Positions 16,970 to 25,455 of a DNA stretch of 64,000 nucleotides are shown here, in pieces. The position numbers and the translations under genes were made by a program. The stretch lies in contig JACRDC010000037.1 in assembly GCA_016218705.1 (NCBI GenBank), forward strand, positions 1 through 64,000, written 5' to 3'. The first letter of the stretch is position 1. The number at the start of each line of letters is the position of its first letter. Source of the DNA: Desulfarculus sp. (lineage in GTDB: Bacteria; Desulfobacterota; Desulfarculia; Desulfarculales; Desulfarculaceae). The notes below the pieces were generated by a model. That model searched no databases and was not told the DNA's origin. It worked only from the letters and a program-made list of their open reading frames with translations.

Positions 16970-16999
16970 TTGACACGCCCCCTTGGGTGTTGTTATGGT
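16970..16999 (+). promoter_or_regulatory. Promoter of the qrc operon
   Basis: A perfect TTGACA (16970-16975), 18-base spacer and TATGGT (16994-16999) with an extended TG at 16991-16992. This is the best sigma-70-type match in the window. It leaves a leader of about 155 bases before qrcA, which contains a TGCTTAAGCA palindrome at 17135-17144. Confidence 0.65.
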
Positions 17000-17159
17000 G
17001 CGGCAGATTTCGGGGGGCGGGTAGGCCCCGCCGGGGTCCGAGCGAAGGGGGTACTCTAAATAAGAAGATGGTCGCGGTGGAGCGGGTGGACCAACCCCCG
17101 CGGCCGGCAGCCCCATGGTTAGGGGCAAAAAACTTGCTTAAGCATAAGGCACGGGTCAT

Positions 17160-17774
17160 ATGACAACGCATGAGCAAGGACAGGCCAAACGGTCCGGCGC
17201 GGACTGGCTGCTCTTTGTGGTGGGGTTCGTTCTGTTCTCGGCCCTGGGCTTCTGGGGCACGCCGGCTTTGTTGTACGCCGAGAAACCCCAGCCCTTCCAG
17301 TTCAGCCACAAGGTCCACATGGAGCAGGTGAGCGAGGGCTGCAAGTCCTGCCACAGCTTCCGGGAGGACGGCTCCTTCACGGGCATTCCCAGCACCGACA
17401 AGTGCAAGGAGTGCCACAGCGATTCTCCACAGGGCAACACGCCCCAGGAGAAGACCTTCGTGGAGGAATACCTCAACAAGGGCAAGCCGGTGGATTGGCA
17501 GGTCTATTCCAAGCAGCCTGCCTGCGTCTTCTTCTCCCACGCCGCCCACGCCGAGAACGCCGGCCTGGAGTGCAAGAAGTGCCACGGCGACCACGGCGAC
17601 AGCGAGAAGCTGCGCACCTACCAGCAAAACCGGCTCACCGGCTACAGCCGCGACATCTGGGGCTGGAGCATCCTGGGCATGGGCGATCCGCCCAAGCGCA
17701 TGAAGATGGACAACTGCGCTGACTGCCACCGCGCCAACGGCGTGCGCGACGCTTGCTTCGTGTGCCACAAGTAG
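17160..17774 (+). CDS. qrcA: Qrc complex multihaem cytochrome c subunit QrcA
   Basis: Periplasmic, membrane-anchored cytochrome that passes electrons from periplasmic cytochrome c3 into the Qrc menaquinone reductase of sulfate reducers. It is 204 residues with one N-terminal helix (LLFVVGFVLFSALGF). Five CxxCH haem sites are seen: C61, C82, C138, C186 and C199. A lone Cys122 in ACVFFSHAAH lies in a haem-like context and could hold another haem. The order qrcABCD is the one known from Desulfovibrio. The ribosome binding site is weak. Confidence 0.92.
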   Translation: MTTHEQGQAKRSGADWLLFVVGFVLFSALGFWGTPALLYAEKPQPFQFSHKVHMEQVSEGCKSCHSFREDGSFTGIPSTDKCKECHSDSPQGNTPQEKTFVEEYLNKGKPVDWQVYSKQPACVFFSHAAHAENAGLECKKCHGDHGDSEKLRTYQQNRLTGYSRDIWGWSILGMGDPPKRMKMDNCADCHRANGVRDACFVCHK

Positions 17775-17802
17775 GCGACCACCTGGTCGAGGAGAGATCT
17801 CG

Positions 17803-20130
17803 ATGAACTGGGATAGACGAGCTTTTGTCAAGTTCGCCGTGGGAGCGGTGGTCGGCCTCCACGCCAGCCCGCTGGTCCCCAAACTGATGGACGACTCGGC
17901 CATCTGGACACAGAACTGGAACTGGGTACCCAACCCCGAGGACGGGGCCCTGGCCTTCGCCAACACGGTCAATCCGGCCACCGGCACCGGCGTCAAGGTG
18001 TGCGTGATCGCCGGCCGCCTCAAGGGCGAGCGCCTGATCCGGGTGGAGGGCAACCCCGAGCACCCCACCAGCAAGGGCGGCGTGGTGCCGGCGGATGCCT
18101 CGGCCCTGCAGAACCTCTATTACGACGACTTCCGCGTCAAGACCCCGCTGATCCTGGACCAGCGCACGGGCATGCACGTGGAGGCCTCCTGGGAGCAGGC
18201 CCTGGACCTGGTGGCCGGCAAGCTGGCCGAGCTGCACAAGGCCGGCCAGGCCCATACCGTGGCCGCCCTGGGCACCGAGGCCAAGACCCTGGACGGCGAG
18301 CTCTTGAGCCGCTTCATGGCCGCCTATGGCTCGCCCAACACAAGCTTCAACGTCAGCGCCGCCGACACCCTGGCCATGGCCGGCTGGGCCATGACCGGAG
18401 ATGAGAACCTGGGCTTCGATCTCCTGGGCGCCAACTACGTCATCTCCTTCGGCACTCCGTTGTTGGAGGGCTTCGGCTCGCCGGTGGCGGTGCGCAAGGC
18501 CTTCGCCGCCTGGCGCAAGGACTTCAAGCGCACCGGCACCCTGGTGCAGGTGGAGCCCCGGGCCTCGGTCACCGCCAGCCAGGCCGACCAGTGGCTGGCC
18601 TGCAAACCCGGCACCGAGGGGGCCGTGGCCCTGGGCCTGTGCCAGGTGCTGATCCAGGAAGGCCTCTACGACCGCTCCATCGCCGGGGCCGCCCTGGGCT
18701 TCGAGGATGGCGACAAGGGCATGGGTTTCAAGACCCTGCTGGCCAAGAATTACAGCCCCGGCCAGGTGGCCCAGATCAGCGGCGTCCCGGTGGAGACGCT
18801 CATCACCGTGGCCAAGGCCTTCGCCAAGGAGCCCAAGGCCGTGGCCGTGTGCGGGCCGGGCAACGGCGGCGAGCCCGGCCGTCTTCTGGACTTCATGGCC
18901 GTGCTGGCCCTCAACGCCCTCAAGGGCAACCTGGGCAAGCCTGGCGGCCTGGTGGCGCGCCAGCCGCTGGGGCTGAAGCCCCTGGGCGAGGCCACCGCCT
19001 ACCGCGGCGACAAGCCCCGCCTGGACGGCCTGGGCACGGCCAAGCGTCCGCTGGGCGCCTCCGACCACCTCTCCCTGGCCAAGGGCGCCCTGGCCGGCGC
19101 TCCCTACAAGGTCAACCTGGCCCTGGTGGCCGGCGGCAACCCGGCCTACGCCTCGCCCCAGGCCGGGGTGGTGCGCGACTTCCTCAAGTCGGTGCCCTTC
19201 GTCGTGGCCATCACCCCCTATCTGGACGAGAGTTCCAGCATGGCCCAGGTGGTGCTGCCCTGCGGCACCTTCCTGGAGAGCTGGGGCGATAGCCTGACCC
19301 CCTATGGCGGCGCGGTGAGCGAGTACGGCCTGCACAAGCCGCTCATCAAGGCCTACGACATGGTCAAGAGCCAGGGCGATGTCATCCTGGCCCTGGCCGC
19401 CAAGCTGGGCGGCGCCGTGGCCCAGGCCTTGCCCTTCGCGGGCGCCGAGGCGGCCCTCAAGGCCCGCACCGCCGGTCTGGGCGAGCTGGCCAAGCTGGCC
19501 AAGAAGAGCTACGTGGTGCAGGAAAAGCCGGCCTACGGCAACCTTAGCTTCAAGACCCCCAGCGGCAAGCTGGAGTTCTTCAGCATGAACCTGCACAACC
19601 TGGCCGTGAAGCTCACGGGCGAGGGCGGCATGGGCAAGGTGCTCAAGGCCATGGGCGTGACCGCCGAGGGCTCGGCGGCCCTGATGCCCCACTACGAGCC
19701 CCCGGCGGCCCTGGCCAGGGCTGGCCACGGCCGTCTGGTGCTGGCCGCGGTCTCCTCCCTGCGCACCCCCCGGGGCGACCAGCCCATCACCCCCTACATG
19801 ATCAAGGTGCTGGACGGCGACACCCTGGCCAACAATGACCAGTTGGTGGTGGAAATGAACCCCCAGACCGCCCATGACCTGCACCTGTACGAGGGCGATC
19901 TGGTCAAGGTGACCAGCACGGCGGGCTCCACCGAGGCCCGCGTGCATCTGTTCGCCGGGGCCGCGCCGGGCATGGTCTTCATGCCCGTGGGACTGGGACA
20001 CTACGCCTCCCAAAACGCCTATACCTACAGGCGGGGCGGCAACTACAACCAGGTGGCCGAGGCCACCGCCGACCCCCTGAGCGGGCTGCCCACCTGGGGC
20101 CTGACTCCGGTGGCGGTCAGCAAGGCGTAA
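17803..20130 (+). CDS. qrcB: Qrc complex molybdopterin-oxidoreductase-like subunit QrcB
   Basis: A 775-residue periplasmic subunit of the molybdopterin oxidoreductase superfamily. It starts with a Tat-type signal (DRRAFVKFAVGAVVG) that lets the folded subcomplex be exported. There is no N-terminal CxxC cluster motif, in line with what is known of QrcB, thought to lack the molybdenum cofactor and to serve a structural role, as in alternative complex III. It lies 28 bases after qrcA. A long antisense reading frame across the gene is a codon-bias shadow. Confidence 0.92.
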   Translation: MNWDRRAFVKFAVGAVVGLHASPLVPKLMDDSAIWTQNWNWVPNPEDGALAFANTVNPATGTGVKVCVIAGRLKGERLIRVEGNPEHPTSKGGVVPADASALQNLYYDDFRVKTPLILDQRTGMHVEASWEQALDLVAGKLAELHKAGQAHTVAALGTEAKTLDGELLSRFMAAYGSPNTSFNVSAADTLAMAGWAMTGDENLGFDLLGANYVISFGTPLLEGFGSPVAVRKAFAAWRKDFKRTGTLVQVEPRASVTASQADQWLACKPGTEGAVALGLCQVLIQEGLYDRSIAGAALGFEDGDKGMGFKTLLAKNYSPGQVAQISGVPVETLITVAKAFAKEPKAVAVCGPGNGGEPGRLLDFMAVLALNALKGNLGKPGGLVARQPLGLKPLGEATAYRGDKPRLDGLGTAKRPLGASDHLSLAKGALAGAPYKVNLALVAGGNPAYASPQAGVVRDFLKSVPFVVAITPYLDESSSMAQVVLPCGTFLESWGDSLTPYGGAVSEYGLHKPLIKAYDMVKSQGDVILALAAKLGGAVAQALPFAGAEAALKARTAGLGELAKLAKKSYVVQEKPAYGNLSFKTPSGKLEFFSMNLHNLAVKLTGEGGMGKVLKAMGVTAEGSAALMPHYEPPAALARAGHGRLVLAAVSSLRTPRGDQPITPYMIKVLDGDTLANNDQLVVEMNPQTAHDLHLYEGDLVKVTSTAGSTEARVHLFAGAAPGMVFMPVGLGHYASQNAYTYRRGGNYNQVAEATADPLSGLPTWGLTPVAVSKA

Positions 20131-20140
20131 GGGGTTAGCC

Positions 20141-20935
20141 ATGTCGCTTGCAAACAGGTATAGCGCCGGCGAGCACCGGTTCGGCATGGTCATAGACATT
20201 GACAAGTGCACCGGCTGCGGCGGCTGCACGGTGGCCTGCATGTCCGAGAACAACGTGGGCGTGCTCTACGACGAGACCGACAAGATTCGCTCCATAACCT
20301 GGATGCGCGTCTATCAGGTGGATAACGGCAAGCCCTTCCCCGAGACCCAGGTGGCCTTCTTCCCCAGGCCCTGCCTGCACTGCGAGGGCTCCCACGGCCA
20401 CCACACCCCCTGCGTCTCGGTCTGCCCTGCCACGGCCACCGATTACGACCCCCAGACGGGCATCGTCAGCCAGATACCCACCCGCTGCATCGGCTGCCGG
20501 TACTGCGTGGGCGCCTGCCCCTACCATGCCCGCTACTTCAACTGGTTCGACACGCCCTGGCCCGCCGGCCTGGAGCGTCCGCTCAACCCCGCCGTGGCGC
20601 CCCGCATGCGCGGCGTGGTGGAGAAGTGCACCTTCTGCTACCACCGCTACCAGCGGGCCAAGAACAAGGCCTTCCTGGGCGGCGGCAAGGTGGAGGAGAT
20701 GGACTACCAGACCGCCTGCACCGAGGCCTGCCCCTCTGGCGCCATCACCTTCGGGGACCTGAAGAACCCCAACCACAAGGTGGCCCAGTTGGCGCAGAGC
20801 CCCGAGTGCTTCCGCCTCTTGGAGCGCCTGGGCACCAACAACAAGGTCTACTACCGCACGACCCGCGAGTGGGTGCGGCGCCTGGCCGACAACTACCTGA
20901 AGGACGAAAAGCCCGGCCAGGTGGCCGCCTCCTAG
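20141..20935 (+). CDS. qrcC: Qrc complex iron-sulfur subunit QrcC
   Basis: A 264-residue ferredoxin-like subunit carrying several cubane clusters that wire QrcA to the membrane subunit. Cluster motifs visible: CTGCGGCTVAC, CLHCEGSHGHHTPCVSVCP, CIGCRYCVGACP, and CTFC paired with the later CTEACPSG. It has no signal of its own and is probably exported with QrcB. ATG 20141 lies ten bases after the qrcB stop. Confidence 0.93.
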   Translation: MSLANRYSAGEHRFGMVIDIDKCTGCGGCTVACMSENNVGVLYDETDKIRSITWMRVYQVDNGKPFPETQVAFFPRPCLHCEGSHGHHTPCVSVCPATATDYDPQTGIVSQIPTRCIGCRYCVGACPYHARYFNWFDTPWPAGLERPLNPAVAPRMRGVVEKCTFCYHRYQRAKNKAFLGGGKVEEMDYQTACTEACPSGAITFGDLKNPNHKVAQLAQSPECFRLLERLGTNNKVYYRTTREWVRRLADNYLKDEKPGQVAAS

Positions 20936-20995
20936 GGCGGTGGCCGTTAGGGTCTCGGTTGGCTTGAATGGATTCAAGGATTAGCGAGGTCACCC

Positions 20996-22231
20996 ATGGA
21001 TGATTCCAAGTTCTGGCCCCAGGGGGTCACCCGCTGCAAGCCCGGCGCCTTCATCGCGTGGATGGTGGTCTGCCTGGGCCTGCTCGGCTGGGCCGGTCTG
21101 TCGGCCTTCCTGTGCATTTTTAAGGGTCTCAACCAGACCAACATGAACGACTACTTCGCCTTCGGCGTGTGGATCGTGGTGGACCTGGCCATCATCGCCC
21201 TGGGCGCGGGGGCCTTCTTCACCGGCTTCATGACCTATGTGCTGCGCCGCGACGAGCTCAAGAACATCATCAACGCCGCGGTCATCATCGGCTTCATCTG
21301 CTACTCCGGCGCCATCTTGATGCTGGGCATTGACATCGGCCAGCCGGCCCGCGGCTGGTTCGGCTTCTGGCACGCCAACGTGCACTCCATGCTCACCGAA
21401 GTCATGTTCTGCATCACCACCTACCTCATCGTGCTGATCGTGGAGTTCATACCGCTCATCCTGGAGAACCGCCAGATCAACAAGGTGCCCGACCTGGCCT
21501 TCTTCGCCCACCACCTGCACCGCATCATGATAGTCTTCGCCGCCACCGGCACTTTCCTGAGTTTCTTCCACCAAGGCTCCCTGGGCGGCATGTTCGGCGT
21601 GCTCTACGCCCGGCCCTTCGCCTACCGCGCGGGCATCGTCATCTGGCCCTGGACCTTCTTCCTCTTCATCCTGAGCGCCATCGCCAGCGGGCCGTCCTTC
21701 ACCACCCTGATCGTCATGCTCACCGAGAAGGTATCCGGCCGCAAGCTAACCACCCACAAGGTCAAGATGCTGATGGGCAAGATCAGCGCCTATCTCTTGA
21801 GCTTCTACCTGGTGCTGAAGATCGCCGACACCCTCTACTGGGCCAACGTCACCCTGCCCAAGATGGGGGTCACCTTCGGCGACCTCTACGCCGGCGGCCC
21901 CTACGGCACCTACCTGGTCTGGTTGGAGCTGGGCCTGTTCGGGGTGGTGCCGGCGCTGTTGCTCCTGCAACGCCGGGTGCGCGAGAGCTACGGGCTGATG
22001 GCCCTGGCCATGGTGCTCAACTGCTGCGGCGCGGTGATGAACCGCTTCGTCTTCACCATCCAGCCCCTGGCCATCCCGGTGCTGCCCTTCGAGAAGTTCG
22101 TGGGCTATCTGCCCTCATGGCAGGAGTGGGGCATCAGCGCCGGCGTCATCGCCTACGGCCTGATCGTCTTCTCCCTGGCCTACCGCTACCTGCCGGTCTT
22201 CCCGCAGGAAGTAGAATTGAACAAGGGTTGA
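20996..22231 (+). CDS. qrcD: Qrc complex NrfD-type membrane subunit QrcD
   Basis: A 411-residue integral membrane protein of the NrfD/PsrC family with about ten hydrophobic helices. It provides the menaquinone-binding site and is thought to link quinone reduction to charge movement. It begins with MDDSKFWPQGVTRCKPGAFI and contains the polar segments AHHLHRIMIVFAATGTFLSF and HQGSLGGMFG. It is the last large subunit, followed by an intergenic repeat and a small membrane protein gene. Confidence 0.93.
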   Translation: MDDSKFWPQGVTRCKPGAFIAWMVVCLGLLGWAGLSAFLCIFKGLNQTNMNDYFAFGVWIVVDLAIIALGAGAFFTGFMTYVLRRDELKNIINAAVIIGFICYSGAILMLGIDIGQPARGWFGFWHANVHSMLTEVMFCITTYLIVLIVEFIPLILENRQINKVPDLAFFAHHLHRIMIVFAATGTFLSFFHQGSLGGMFGVLYARPFAYRAGIVIWPWTFFLFILSAIASGPSFTTLIVMLTEKVSGRKLTTHKVKMLMGKISAYLLSFYLVLKIADTLYWANVTLPKMGVTFGDLYAGGPYGTYLVWLELGLFGVVPALLLLQRRVRESYGLMALAMVLNCCGAVMNRFVFTIQPLAIPVLPFEKFVGYLPSWQEWGISAGVIAYGLIVFSLAYRYLPVFPQEVELNKG

Positions 22232-22240
22232 GAGGAGCCA

Positions 22241-22310
22241 GTGCCTGGCGGGCATAACGGGTCGGGTGAGGTTGTCGTTCTAACGGATCGGATAGGCTCC
22301 CGTAGGAGCT
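22241..22310 (+). repeat. Dispersed GC-rich intergenic repeat, copy R2
   Basis: It contains CTGGCGGGCATAACGGGTCGGGTGAGG and GGCTCCCGTAGGAGC, blocks shared with the copies at 26631-26700 and 7661-7715. It lies between qrcD and the last small gene of the operon and could act as an RNA stability or attenuation element. Confidence 0.55.
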
Positions 22311-22335
22311 TGCGGAATAAAGAGGAGTAAACGTT

Positions 22336-22503
22336 ATGCTGCCCATAGTCTTCGAGTGGCACTGGGACGTCGGTCACTTTGTGTTCATGGGGCTGTTCTA
22401 CCTGGCCCTGGGCATCATCGGCGGCGGCTTGGCCCTGGCCTTCAAGGCCACCATGCAGGACCTCTGCTCCGGCAAGGACCCCCACGAGCACGGCCACCAC
22501 TAG
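22336..22503 (+). CDS. Small membrane protein at the end of the qrc operon
   Basis: A 55-residue protein too short for routine ORF calling. It has one clear transmembrane helix (FVFMGLFYLALGIIGGGLAL) and a His-rich C-terminus ending EHGHH. ATG 22336 follows AGAGGAG at good spacing, and an excellent terminator follows at 22550, so it is very probably translated with qrcABCD. It may be an accessory subunit or assembly factor of Qrc. I do not recognise a named family. Confidence 0.75.
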   Translation: MLPIVFEWHWDVGHFVFMGLFYLALGIIGGGLALAFKATMQDLCSGKDPHEHGHH

Positions 22504-22549
22504 GCCCCGCCCTGGCCCGCGCCTGGGCGGGCACCAACATAAGAACCAC

Positions 22550-22583
22550 AGCCACGGGGCCATGGGGCTCCGTGGCTTTTTAT
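22550..22583 (+). terminator. Rho-independent terminator of the qrc operon
   Basis: AGCCACGG (22550-22557) pairs with CCGTGGCT (22570-22577), followed by TTTTATT. Strong stem and T run, 47 bases after the small membrane protein stop. Confidence 0.92.
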
Positions 22584-22660
22584 TGGGCAGCCTGACGCCG
22601 GCCACGGCGCGTGGTACCATTGCCCCAGGCCCGAAACCCCAACCCCGCGATCAGTTAGTC

Positions 22661-23314
22661 ATGACCATGCCCAACCCCGCGCCCCGCACCAGCCCGCCGC
22701 CCAAGGCGGTGATTTTCGACCTGGACGGCGTCATCTTCAACTCCGGCGAGAGCAACGTCATCTTCTACGACCACATCCTCACGGCCCTGGGGCACCCGCC
22801 CATGGCCCGCCAGGCCTTCGAGGTCATTCACAGCGAGCCCCTGGACCGCTCCCTGCGCTACCTGCTGGGGCACGACGAGGCCGAGTACCAGCGGGCCATG
22901 GCCTTTTGCCGGGGCCTGGACCCCGCGCCCTTTGTCACCAGCCTGGTGCTTTACGAGGGCGTGGCCGAGACCCTGGCCGCCCTCAGGGAGCGCGTCCGCC
23001 TTGCCGTGGCCACCAACCGCACCGTGACCTGCCGCCTGGCGCTGAAGCACTTTGGTTTGCTGGAGATGTTCGAGCAGGTGCTCACCCCCATCGAGGCCGG
23101 CCTGCCCAAGCCCGACCCCACTATGATGCACATGACGCTATCGCGCCTGGGTTTGCAGCGCGACGAGGTGGTCTACGTGGGCGACACCGGCGTGGACCAG
23201 GGCATGTGCCAGGCCGCCCAGGTCAGGCTGCTGGCCTTCCGCAACCAGGGCCTGGCCGCCTGGGCACACGCCAGCCATTTTGGCGAGATACCGGAGTTGT
23301 TGGGTTTGGCTTAG
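22661..23314 (+). CDS. HAD superfamily phosphatase
   Basis: A 217-residue haloacid-dehalogenase-type hydrolase, phosphoglycolate phosphatase-like. Motif I is VIFDLDGVIF (Asp nucleophile and acid), motif II VATNRT, motif III Lys in GLPKPDPT, motif IV VYVGDTGVDQ. A helical cap lies between motifs I and II. ATG 22661 or the second ATG 22667 may be used; no strong ribosome binding site is seen. Substrate is unknown. Confidence 0.88.
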   Translation: MTMPNPAPRTSPPPKAVIFDLDGVIFNSGESNVIFYDHILTALGHPPMARQAFEVIHSEPLDRSLRYLLGHDEAEYQRAMAFCRGLDPAPFVTSLVLYEGVAETLAALRERVRLAVATNRTVTCRLALKHFGLLEMFEQVLTPIEAGLPKPDPTMMHMTLSRLGLQRDEVVYVGDTGVDQGMCQAAQVRLLAFRNQGLAAWAHASHFGEIPELLGLA

Positions 23315-23349
23315 GCCAAGCTGGCCTTGGCCGGAAAGGGGAGGGGGCC

Positions 23350-23775
23350 GTGGAACCTCGTCTCAACATCATCACCCTGGGCGTGGCGGACCTGGAGCGG
23401 GCCAGGGCCTTTTACCAGGACGGCCTGGGCTGGCCCATGTCCAGCGCCAGCGTGGGCGACTTCGCCATCTTCAAGCTGTCCACCGGCACGGCCCTGGCCC
23501 TGTACCCCCGCGCCCTGCTGGCCGAGGACGCCCGGGTCAACGACAGTGGCGGCTTTGGCGGCATCACCCTGGCCCAGAACCTAGAGAGCTCCCAGGAGGT
23601 AGACAAGGGCCTGGCGGCGGCGGTGGCGGCCGGCGGGCGCCTGCTCAAGCCGGCCCAAAAGGCCGAGTGGGGCGGCTACTCGGGGTATTTCGCCGACCCC
23701 GACGGCCACCCCTGGGAACTGGCCTGGAACCCCTTCGTTGAACTGATCGCGGGCAATCTGTCCCTGCCTGACTAG
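23350..23775 (+). CDS. VOC/glyoxalase-like protein
   Basis: A 141-residue vicinal-oxygen-chelate fold protein. It has the family's beta-alpha-beta opening (IITLGVADLERARAFYQDGLGW) and a second half with GYFADPDGHPWELAWNP, whose His and Glu are usual metal ligands. GTG 23350 starts 36 bases after the HAD gene stop, suggesting co-transcription. Probable metal-dependent lyase, isomerase or resistance protein; the reaction is not predictable. Confidence 0.85.
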   Translation: MEPRLNIITLGVADLERARAFYQDGLGWPMSSASVGDFAIFKLSTGTALALYPRALLAEDARVNDSGGFGGITLAQNLESSQEVDKGLAAAVAAGGRLLKPAQKAEWGGYSGYFADPDGHPWELAWNPFVELIAGNLSLPD

Positions 23776-23812
23776 CGCCTAGGGCGGGGTTGGCGCCCGC
23801 CGGTCTTGGCTT

Positions 23813-24055
23813 CTAGTCCGCCATGGGTAGCCAAGCCTGCCTGGCCCCCGTGGCCTGCACTAGGGCCGCCGGCCTGGGGAGCCGGCTGGTGGTTCTGGCA
23901 CACTGCGTGTCCAGGCCAGGGAACAAAGACGGGCAGAGGAAATCCCGCCAAGCCTGGCAGCGCCGGGCCTTGCGGCAGATGCGGCAGACCTCCAGGGCCA
24001 CCCGGGGGGAGCCGGGGCGCTGGGAACAGACCAGGTATTGGTGTTGGCTAGACAT
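23813..24055 (-). CDS. Small Cys-rich protein of unknown function
   Basis: An 80-residue reading frame with a regular cysteine pattern in its first half: QYLVCSQ (C10), VCRICRKARRC (C24, C27, C33) and FLCPSLF (C41). The spacing suggests a small zinc ribbon. The second half is less convincing. The ribosome binding site is weak, and the gene sits between two convergent genes. It may be real but could be shorter; alternatively this is non-coding. Confidence 0.45.
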   Translation of the reverse strand: MSSQHQYLVCSQRPGSPRVALEVCRICRKARRCQAWRDFLCPSLFPGLDTQCARTTSRLPRPAALVQATGARQAWLPMAD

Positions 24056-24078
24056 ACACAGATGTATATCACACCAGA

Positions 24079-25413
24079 TCAGCCAGTCACCAGCAATATT
24101 TGAATATCCATGACATTGGTGCGCGTGGGGCCGGTGACCACAAGGTCGCCCAGGGCCTGAAACAGGGGGTGGGCGTCGTGGCGCTCCAGGCTGAGCCGTG
24201 GCTTGAGCCCCCGGGCCAGGGCCAACACCACGGTCTGGCCGTGGGCAAAGGCCCCGGCGGCCTCGGTGGGGCCGTCGGTGCCGTCGCTGCCAGCGCTCAT
24301 GAGCAGCACGCCCTCCAGCCCGGCCAGGCCCAGAGCGGCGGCCAGGGCTAGTTCCTGATTGCGTCCGCCTTGGCCCGGGCTATCGCCCAGGGTCACGGTG
24401 GTCTCGCCGCCGGCCAGCAGGCAGCAGGGCGGCTTAAGGGGATGGCCGCTGGCTTGCGCTTCTCGGGCCAGGGCTGACAGCACCTGGCCCACGCTCCTGG
24501 CCTCGCCGGTGAGGCTGGAGGTGAGGAGCAGGGGCGCGTAGCCCAGCTCCCGGGCGCGCTCCTGCCCAGCCAGCAGGGCCTGGCGGTTGCTGGCCACGAT
24601 GAGGTTCCGCACGCGCCCAAAGCAGTCCTGGCCGGGCTTGGGCGTCTCGGCCAGGCGGCCGGCCACGCCCATCTCCAGCCTCTGGCGCACCACGGCGGGC
24701 ACCTTGTGCAGCAGGCCGTGGCGCCGGAGCACCGCCCGCACCTCGGCCCAGGTGGAGGTATCGCCCACCGTGGGGCCGGAGGCGATGACGTCCAGGCGGT
24801 CGCCCACCACGTCGCTGACGATGAGGCATATCACCGTGGCCGGCGCGGCCAGACGGGCCAGGCCGCCGCCCTTGATGACGCTCAGGTGCTTGCGCACGGC
24901 GTTGATCTCGCCGATCTCCGCCCCCGAGGCCAAGAGCAAGCGGGTGGTTTCCTGTTTGTCGGCCAGGCTCAGCCCTGGCGCCGGGGCCACCAAGAGGGCG
25001 CTGCCCCCGCCGGAGAGCAGGCAGAAAACCAGGGTCTCTTCGCCGGCCCCGGCAAGCGTCCCCATGACGGCCCGGCCGGCGTCCAGGCTGCCTTGATCTG
25101 GCAGGGGGTGGCTGGCCTCCAGCAGTTCGATGCCCCGGGTGGGGCCGCCATGCCCCGTCTTGACCACCACTCGCCCGCCGTCCAGCCTAGGCCCCAGCAC
25201 GTCCTCCAGGGCTCTGGCCATGGGCGCGCCGGCCTTGCCCGCCCCCACGGCGATGACGCGCCGAAAGCTCCCCAGATCGTAGGTCTGGCCGTCCACCCGC
25301 AGGCGGGAGCCCTCCAGGCAGAGGGCCTGGCGCACGGCCTGGTAGGGATCCACGGCCCCCAAACAGGCCTTAAGGATGGCCAGGGCGTGGGCGCGCAGGT
25401 CAGCGGTGGTCAT
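24079..25413 (-). CDS. Glycerate 2-kinase (GckA/MOFRL type)
   Basis: ATP-dependent kinase converting D-glycerate to 2-phosphoglycerate, 444 residues. It combines the DUF4147 N-terminal domain (VIAVGAGKAGAPMARALE, LLSGGGSALL, EINAVRKHLSVIKGGGLA, IVSDVVGD) with the C-terminal MOFRL domain (GGRNQELALAAAL, SAGSDGTDGPTEAAGA). The length fits the family. Known from serine-cycle and glyoxylate metabolism; here it is a single gene next to an exported rhodanese-like protein. Confidence 0.92.
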   Translation of the reverse strand: MTTADLRAHALAILKACLGAVDPYQAVRQALCLEGSRLRVDGQTYDLGSFRRVIAVGAGKAGAPMARALEDVLGPRLDGGRVVVKTGHGGPTRGIELLEASHPLPDQGSLDAGRAVMGTLAGAGEETLVFCLLSGGGSALLVAPAPGLSLADKQETTRLLLASGAEIGEINAVRKHLSVIKGGGLARLAAPATVICLIVSDVVGDRLDVIASGPTVGDTSTWAEVRAVLRRHGLLHKVPAVVRQRLEMGVAGRLAETPKPGQDCFGRVRNLIVASNRQALLAGQERARELGYAPLLLTSSLTGEARSVGQVLSALAREAQASGHPLKPPCCLLAGGETTVTLGDSPGQGGRNQELALAAALGLAGLEGVLLMSAGSDGTDGPTEAAGAFAHGQTVVLALARGLKPRLSLERHDAHPLFQALGDLVVTGPTRTNVMDIQILLVTG

Positions 25414-25455
25414 GGCTGGTCCAGGGTGGGGCCGTCGCGCCGCAGGGCCAGACGG

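Noticed and set aside
17635-20253. An 872-codon open frame antisense to qrcB
   Set aside because: It lies fully opposite a well-supported gene, has His/Gly/Gln-rich low-complexity translation and no domain. It results from GC-rich codon use on the other strand.
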